A stretch of 10,756 bases of DNA, from positions 1 to 10,756 of the forward strand of contig JAEZKI010000188.1 in the NCBI GenBank assembly GCA_023415525.1. Direction: 5' to 3'. A model generated the notes under the pieces. It saw only the letters and a program-made list of their open reading frames with translations, was not told the origin of the DNA and searched no databases. Shown here piece by piece: positions 7,662 to 10,756 of this stretch (positions within the stretch are counted from its first letter, which is position 1; every line of letters begins with the position of its first letter). Both the position numbers and the translations under genes were made by a program. Source of the DNA: Bacillota bacterium (GTDB lineage Bacteria; Bacillota; Clostridia; Lachnospirales; Cellulosilyticaceae).

Positions 7662-7667
7662 TAGGTG
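7662..7667 (+). promoter_or_regulatory. Ribosome binding site selecting the ATG at 7674
   Basis: TAGGTG lies 6 nt before the ATG at 7674. A GTG at 7665 in the same frame falls inside this site and would add only MFF, so the ATG start (MAIGFLEV, like other shell proteins) is preferred. Confidence 0.6.
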
Positions 7668-7673
7668 TTTTTC

Positions 7674-7988
7674 ATGGCAATAGGTTTTTTGGAAGTAGCA
7701 GGCTATGGAGCAGCCTTATATGCCATGGATAAGGCATGTAAAAGTGCAGAGATAAAAATTATAGGAATAGATAGCATCAACCCAAAGGACACAAGTGCAC
7801 ACATCCCCCTTACAGTACAGATTAAATTTGAAGGTAGTATTTCAGATGTTAAAGTTGCTACTGAAGTAGGGAGAGAAGCTGCTCTTCACTTCAATGATGA
7901 AAAAGAAGTCATTACCAGTGTTATTGAAAATCCTTATGATGGAACATGTACCTTAAGCCATATATCAAAGGTAAAGTTTGTAAAATAA
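7674..7988 (+). CDS. Divergent BMC-domain shell protein with enlarged pore-loop region
   Basis: The 104-residue protein is a single Pfam-BMC-type domain: it opens with MAIGFLEVAGYGAALYAMDK, matching the AIGxIExxGxxAAxxAxDxxxKxA start of hexameric shell proteins, and has a recognisable second half (GSISDVKVATEVGREAA at 54-70). It differs where the pore is formed. The canonical KIGSG loop of its neighbours is replaced by a segment of about 13 residues (SINPKDTSAHIPL, 34-46), making this part about 8 residues longer than in the two canonical paralogues by manual alignment. The C terminus (about 77-104) is also unlike theirs. It probably makes a hexamer facet with a different pore, or a specialised minor shell component. 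It is the first shell gene, 17 nt after the aldehyde dehydrogenase. Its transport role is unknown. Confidence 0.8.
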   Translation: MAIGFLEVAGYGAALYAMDKACKSAEIKIIGIDSINPKDTSAHIPLTVQIKFEGSISDVKVATEVGREAALHFNDEKEVITSVIENPYDGTCTLSHISKVKFVK

Positions 7989-8009
7989 TAAAGAAGTGGA
8001 GGATAAGGG

Positions 8010-8282
8010 ATGTCAGCGATAGGAATGATTGAAACCAGGGGGCTTACAGCCTCTATAGAAGCTGTAGATGCTATGTTAAAGGCAGCTACTGTGGAATTAG
8101 TTGGAACAGAAAAAATAGGTTCGGGGTTAGTAACAGTGATTGTAAAAGGTGAGGTAGGTGCAGTAAAAGCAGCCACAGAAGCAGGGGCAGATGCAGCATC
8201 ACGTTTAGGAGAACTTGTAAGTGTTCATGTGATTGCAAGGCCTCATAACGATATTGTACAGATTCTTCCTAAGGTGAAATAA
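8010..8282 (+). CDS. Hexameric BMC shell protein (PduA/EutM-like), copy 1
   Basis: A 90-residue canonical BMC-H protein. It has the [10 protein letters not shown] start, the helix AVDAMLKAA, the central-pore loop KIGSG at residues 35-39, the [17 protein letters not shown] helix and the usual [10 protein letters not shown] end. Six copies form the flat hexagonal tile of the shell facet, and the glycine/serine pore loop is the route for small polar metabolites. GGAGG lies 7 nt before the ATG. It is about four-fifths identical by eye to the gene at 8739, from which it is separated by one divergent shell gene, so the two arose by duplication. It is probably a bulk facet protein. Confidence 0.95.
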   Translation: MSAIGMIETRGLTASIEAVDAMLKAATVELVGTEKIGSGLVTVIVKGEVGAVKAATEAGADAASRLGELVSVHVIARPHNDIVQILPKVK

Positions 8283-8292
8283 GAGGTAATCT

Positions 8293-8721
8293 ATGAGTAC
8301 TTATGGATTTAATGCAATCGGTGTAATAGAGGTGAGCTTCTATAGCAATGCAGTTGTGGTGCTAGATGCAATGCTTAAGTCAGCAGAAGTGAAGATGGTA
8401 TCTTGCCAAAAGCGATTAGGAGGCAGGCTGGTAAGTACGATTATAGCTGGTGATACATCTGCTGTAGTAGCAGCTGTTGAAAGTGCCATTAAAGTAGGGG
8501 AAAGAATAGGGAGTCAACATATAAAAGTAGCAGTTGCTATTCCAAATCCACATGCAGAGCTGATTAAGCTTTTACAGTACATACAATCAGAGTCCCCAAA
8601 ACCCATATTAAAGGAAGAAAAAAAGGTTCCATTACCAACAGAAAAAACGACTACTAAAAAGTCCACGAAGCAACAAAAGGTAGTGAAGCAAGAAGGAAAT
8701 AAAAATATAGGCAAAGCCTAA
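8293..8721 (+). CDS. BMC-domain shell protein with lysine-rich C-terminal tail
   Basis: A 142-residue protein with one BMC domain (about 7-98) and a 44-residue tail. The domain is recognisable from FNAIGVIEV, the AVVVLDAMLKSAEV helix, a GDTSAVVAAVESA helix and AIPNPHAEL, but the pore loop reads KRLGGRL (40-46) instead of KIGSGL, placing arginines near the presumed pore. The tail (99-142) holds 12 lysines against 5 glutamates with prolines, threonines and glutamines, and looks disordered and strongly basic. Extended single-domain shell proteins such as EutK and PduK carry extra C-terminal domains; this tail shows neither a helix-turn-helix nor a cysteine cluster. It could bind nucleic acid, acidic cargo or the membrane, or help position the organelle; none of this is established. 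It starts 10 nt after copy 1 of the canonical shell gene. Confidence 0.87.
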   Translation: MSTYGFNAIGVIEVSFYSNAVVVLDAMLKSAEVKMVSCQKRLGGRLVSTIIAGDTSAVVAAVESAIKVGERIGSQHIKVAVAIPNPHAELIKLLQYIQSESPKPILKEEKKVPLPTEKTTTKKSTKQQKVVKQEGNKNIGKA

Positions 8722-8738
8722 ACTAGGAGGATAAAAGG

Positions 8739-9008
8739 ATGAAAGCAGTAGGAATGATTGAAACAAGAGGATTGGTAGCATCAATTGAGGCAGCAGATGC
8801 CATGCTTAAGGCAGCAGAGGTAGAATTAATAGGAACAGAAAAAATAGGTTCAGGCCTTGTAACTGTAATGGTTCAAGGAGATGTAGGTGCTGTAAAAGCT
8901 GCAACAGAAAGTGGTGCAGAAGCTGCCTCTAGGCTTGGTGAAGTTGTATCTGTTCATGTTATTCCAAGACCTCATGCTGATATCGCCAATATCTTACCTT
9001 CTAAATAA
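8739..9008 (+). CDS. Hexameric BMC shell protein (PduA/EutM-like), copy 2
   Basis: An 89-residue canonical BMC-H protein: [10 protein letters not shown] start, [15 protein letters not shown] helix and strand, pore loop KIGSG at 35-39, [21 protein letters not shown] helix, and [16 protein letters not shown] end. AGGAGG lies 8 nt before the ATG, the strongest ribosome binding site among the shell genes, consistent with a major facet protein. It differs from the paralogue at 8010 at about 16 of 87 aligned positions, mostly conservative and mainly in the N-terminal half and at the C terminus, with the pore loop unchanged. Mixed hexamers or simply higher dosage are possible. Confidence 0.95.
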   Translation: MKAVGMIETRGLVASIEAADAMLKAAEVELIGTEKIGSGLVTVMVQGDVGAVKAATESGAEAASRLGEVVSVHVIPRPHADIANILPSK

Positions 9009-9022
9009 GAAGAAAGATAGAA

Positions 9023-9031
9023 GGGGAGGTG
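9023..9031 (+). promoter_or_regulatory. Ribosome binding site supporting a GTG start for PduL
   Basis: GGGGAGGTG lies 9 nt before GTG 9041. The GTGs at 9030 and 9034 run into stops within a few codons, and the in-frame ATG at 9059 is too far from the site and would cut into the encapsulation helix. Confidence 0.7.
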
Positions 9032-9040
9032 AGTGGATAA

Positions 9041-9112
9041 GTGATTGAAAACCAAGAAATGGTGAACAAAATTACTGAGCTTATTTTAGAAGAGCTTGAA
9101 AAATATCAGGAA
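9041..9112 (+). other. Predicted N-terminal encapsulation peptide of PduL
   Basis: Residues 1-24 are an amphipathic helix preceding the catalytic domain. Its core ITELILEEL (11-19) matches the pattern seen in the aldehyde dehydrogenase N terminus and the aldolase C terminus. Confidence 0.8.
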
Positions 9113-9703
9113 AGTAAAAGAATGATTCCAGTAGGCATATCTGCACGCCATGTACATTTAGCCAAACGGGAATTAGAAATATTATTTGGTAAAGGACATC
9201 AACTAACGGTGAGTAAGTCACTTAGCCAACCCGCTCAATATGCCGCCATGGAAACAGTAGAGCTGATTGGACCTAAGGGGAGTTTAAGTAAGGTACGGGT
9301 TTTAGGCCCAGAGCGACCTGAAACTCAAGTAGAAGTATCTTTATCAGATGCACGTAAACTAGGACTTAAACCACCTGTGAGACTTTCGGGTAATCTAAAG
9401 GAGTCACCAGGTATTAGACTCAAGGGACCTAAAGGAGAGGTACAGTTAGAGCAGGGGGTTATTATTGCCAAGAGGCATCTTCACCTTGCAACTAATGAAG
9501 CAAAGCAATTTGGGCTAGTTGAAGGAGACCGGATTAAAGTCTATATTGAAGGTCAAAGAGGTGGCGTAATGGATGAAGTCGTTGTACGATCAGGAGAAGG
9601 CAATGCCTTGGACTTACATATTGATACAGATGATGCCAATGCTTTTGGCTTAGTACAAGGTCAACTTCTTCGCTTTAAAAAGATAGAGAATAAAAAAGCA
9701 TAA
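9041..9703 (+). CDS. pduL: PduL-type phosphate acyltransferase (phosphotransacylase), BMC-targeted
   Basis: This 220-residue enzyme swaps CoA of acyl-CoA for phosphate, giving acyl phosphate and recycling CoA inside the shell; an acetate-kinase-type enzyme outside would then make ATP. It is the PduL family, unrelated to Pta. Zinc-site histidines are visible in PVGISARHVHLAK (His37, His39), IIAKRHLHLATNEA (His146, His148) and LDLHIDTDDANAFG (His193), in two similar beta-barrel halves, together with the LSQPAQYAAMETVELIGPKG segment. The first ~24 residues form an amphipathic helix with core ITELILEEL at 11-19, a typical BMC cargo peptide that plain cytosolic PduL proteins lack. The start is a GTG. 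It lies 32 nt after the last BMC-H gene and 24 nt before the pentamer gene. The acyl group is probably acetyl or (methylthio)acetyl. Confidence 0.95.
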   Translation: MIENQEMVNKITELILEELEKYQESKRMIPVGISARHVHLAKRELEILFGKGHQLTVSKSLSQPAQYAAMETVELIGPKGSLSKVRVLGPERPETQVEVSLSDARKLGLKPPVRLSGNLKESPGIRLKGPKGEVQLEQGVIIAKRHLHLATNEAKQFGLVEGDRIKVYIEGQRGGVMDEVVVRSGEGNALDLHIDTDDANAFGLVQGQLLRFKKIENKKA

Positions 9704-9727
9704 TAAAACATTAGGGAGTGATCGTGG

Positions 9728-9994
9728 ATGGTTTTAGGCAAGGTAGTAGGGACAGTTGTATCCACAAGAAAATGTTCAAATTTAGTAGGTTACAAGCTTC
9801 TAGCAGTAAAACCCTTGTTTGCTAAAGAGAAAGAAATATTTATAGCTGCGGATAATCTGGGAGCAGGAATTGGTGAATGTGTTCTTGTAACTACAGATAA
9901 TACAACTCAATATGCACTGCAAAAATCAGTCCCTATTGATGCCCTAATAGTAGGTATAATTGATACAGAGCCACAATTTGGAGAAGATGATTAA
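9728..9994 (+). CDS. Pentameric BMC vertex protein (EutN/CcmL family)
   Basis: An 88-residue BMC-P protein: MVLGKVVGTVVSTRK start, VGYKLLAVKPL, the AADNLGAGIGECVLVTTDNT core and the PIDALIVGIID end are all family hallmarks. Five copies form the pentagon that caps the vertices of the polyhedral shell. GGGAG lies 9 nt before the ATG. It is the only pentamer gene in the window, and its presence with several hexamer genes shows that a closed shell can be made. The acidic C terminus (GEDD) is short. The gene stops 16 nt before the last, partial gene. Confidence 0.95.
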   Translation: MVLGKVVGTVVSTRKCSNLVGYKLLAVKPLFAKEKEIFIAADNLGAGIGECVLVTTDNTTQYALQKSVPIDALIVGIIDTEPQFGEDD

Positions 9995-9998
9995 TGGT

Positions 9999-10004
9999 GG
10001 GAGG
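9999..10004 (+). promoter_or_regulatory. Ribosome binding site for the last, partial gene
   Basis: GGGAGG lies 6 nt before the ATG at 10011. In-frame ATGs at 10005 (directly abutting the site) and 9987 (upstream of it) are less suitable. The frame is closed by a TAA at 9957-9959, so no longer N terminus is possible. Confidence 0.65.
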
Positions 10005-10010
10005 ATGAGG

Positions 10011-10756
10011 ATGGAGACAATAAAGATTTTAGCAGTAGATGATCCAGCAGTTCAAGTTTATGTGGACCAGCAGTTAAATATTTTAGGTGAGTTAGAAAAA
10101 GAAGGCATACAGGTTTTATTTGACATTGTACCATGGGAAGAATACTTTAAAACCATGTTAAATGCCTTTGTAAAAAAAGGAACCTACGATATTATCATGG
10201 TAGCAGGGCATCTATGGCTGGCAGACTTTGTGAGTAAAGGTTATCTTTCCCCTCTTCAATATGATAAAGAGGATATACTACCAGTTATTGCAGAAGAAAT
10301 GGAATATGAAGGAAAGACCTATTTATCGCCATCCTTTTGTGATGGGCATATGATTGCTTATAGAAAAAGTATGGTAGAAAAAGTGATAGGTCATTTGCCC
10401 AATAGTGTTATGACACCCGATGAAGTCATAGAGTTAGCTGAAAAGTTAAAGGACTTACCGGAAATACTACCTATTGCTCTTAAGGCACATGTTTCGGAGA
10501 TTTTAACCGATGCTATTCCTTATTTAAGAAGTGCCAGCCCTGTGGATGTTTATGAAATAGGCTCAGAGGGAACAAGGTGTAATATAGGAAGTATGGAAGC
10601 TGGAATGGAGAAATATATCAAGCTTAAGGAACTGACTACACCAGAAACAAGTAACTACGGTAACTTTGAAATAAAAGAACTGTTCGCCAAAAAAAAGGTA
10701 GCCATAGCAACCACTTGGAGTGGGCAAATGGGAGTAGTTATGAGAGAGTGTATAGA
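10011..10756 (+). CDS. Solute-binding-protein-like protein without signal peptide (partial, 3' end outside window)
   Basis: At least 248 residues are encoded with no stop before the window ends. The sequence looks like an extracellular solute-binding protein family 1 (MalE-like) fold: METIKILAVDD as first strand, a YDIIMVAGHLWLADFVSKGY segment (about 62-81), GKTYLSPSFCDGHMIAYRKS near 100-120, TPDEVIELAEKLKDL as helix, and FAKKKVAIATTWSGQMG near the end. Family members are normally exported lipoproteins, but this one begins directly with what would be the mature domain. There is no hydrophobic leader, and the upstream TAA at 9957 rules out an extended one. It may therefore be a cytosolic binding protein or the ligand-sensing part of a longer protein. 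It follows the pentamer gene by 16 nt, so it belongs to the same transcript. Its ligand and role are unknown. Confidence 0.7.
   Translation, partial: METIKILAVDDPAVQVYVDQQLNILGELEKEGIQVLFDIVPWEEYFKTMLNAFVKKGTYDIIMVAGHLWLADFVSKGYLSPLQYDKEDILPVIAEEMEYEGKTYLSPSFCDGHMIAYRKSMVEKVIGHLPNSVMTPDEVIELAEKLKDLPEILPIALKAHVSEILTDAIPYLRSASPVDVYEIGSEGTRCNIGSMEAGMEKYIKLKELTTPETSNYGNFEIKELFAKKKVAIATTWSGQMGVVMRECI

Noticed and set aside
8010..9008. Mobile element or recombination repeat
   Set aside because: The similarity between the two ends is fully explained by two paralogous BMC-H coding genes. There are no terminal inverted repeats, target duplications or transposase.
10011..10756. Second ordinary sugar importer beginning at the window end
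   Set aside because: An exported binding protein needs a signal peptide; none is encoded and an upstream stop excludes one. The label is limited to binding-protein-like.

Overview
The window is a compact, single-strand (+) gene cluster from an AT-rich bacterium. Base composition, strong purine-rich Shine-Dalgarno sites (GGAGG/AGGAG) before nearly every gene, and the gene families suggest a low-GC Gram-positive, most likely an anaerobic Clostridia (Lachnospirales-like) member. The taxonomy is inference. No RNA genes, insertion sequences or CRISPR arrays are visible.

Layout. (1) 1-149: C-terminal end of a sugar-binding lipoprotein-like protein, followed by a perfect 13-bp inverted repeat (202-236). 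(2) 285-2809: the ATPase and permease of a ribose-type ABC importer. (3) 2853-5184: 5-methylthioribose kinase (MtnK) and methylthioribose-1-phosphate isomerase (MtnA). (4) 5205-7656: a class II (FucA-like) aldolase with a long C-terminal extension, and a CoA-acylating aldehyde dehydrogenase. (5) 7674-9008: four hexameric-type bacterial microcompartment (BMC) shell proteins: one with an enlarged pore-loop region, two canonical near-copies, and one with a lysine-rich tail. (6) 9041-9994: PduL phosphotransacylase and a EutN/CcmL pentamer. (7) 10011-end: the start of a solute-binding-protein-like gene with no signal peptide, cut by the window edge.

How the genes work together (inference from families). 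A 5-substituted ribose (5-methylthioribose or 5-deoxyribose, by-products of SAM-using and radical-SAM enzymes) is imported, phosphorylated at C1 by MtnK and isomerised by MtnA to the ribulose-1-phosphate. The aldolase then splits it into DHAP and a C2 aldehyde: (methylthio)acetaldehyde from methylthioribose, acetaldehyde from deoxyribose. The aldehyde would be made inside a BMC, oxidised to an acyl-CoA and converted by PduL to an acyl phosphate for ATP formation, while DHAP goes to glycolysis. The aldolase, the aldehyde dehydrogenase and PduL each carry a short amphipathic helix with the same nine-residue pattern I-[TV]-x-x-[VI]-L-x-x-[LI], read as encapsulation peptides. MtnK and MtnA lack one and are probably cytosolic.

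The most notable point is this pairing of the MtnK/MtnA methylthioribose/deoxyribose salvage route (the 'DHAP shunt') with a bacterial organelle, in place of the usual fucose/rhamnose, ethanolamine or propanediol entry enzymes. No glycyl-radical enzyme, diol dehydratase, ammonia lyase, alcohol dehydrogenase or tandem-domain (BMC-T) shell protein is present in the window, though they may lie outside it.
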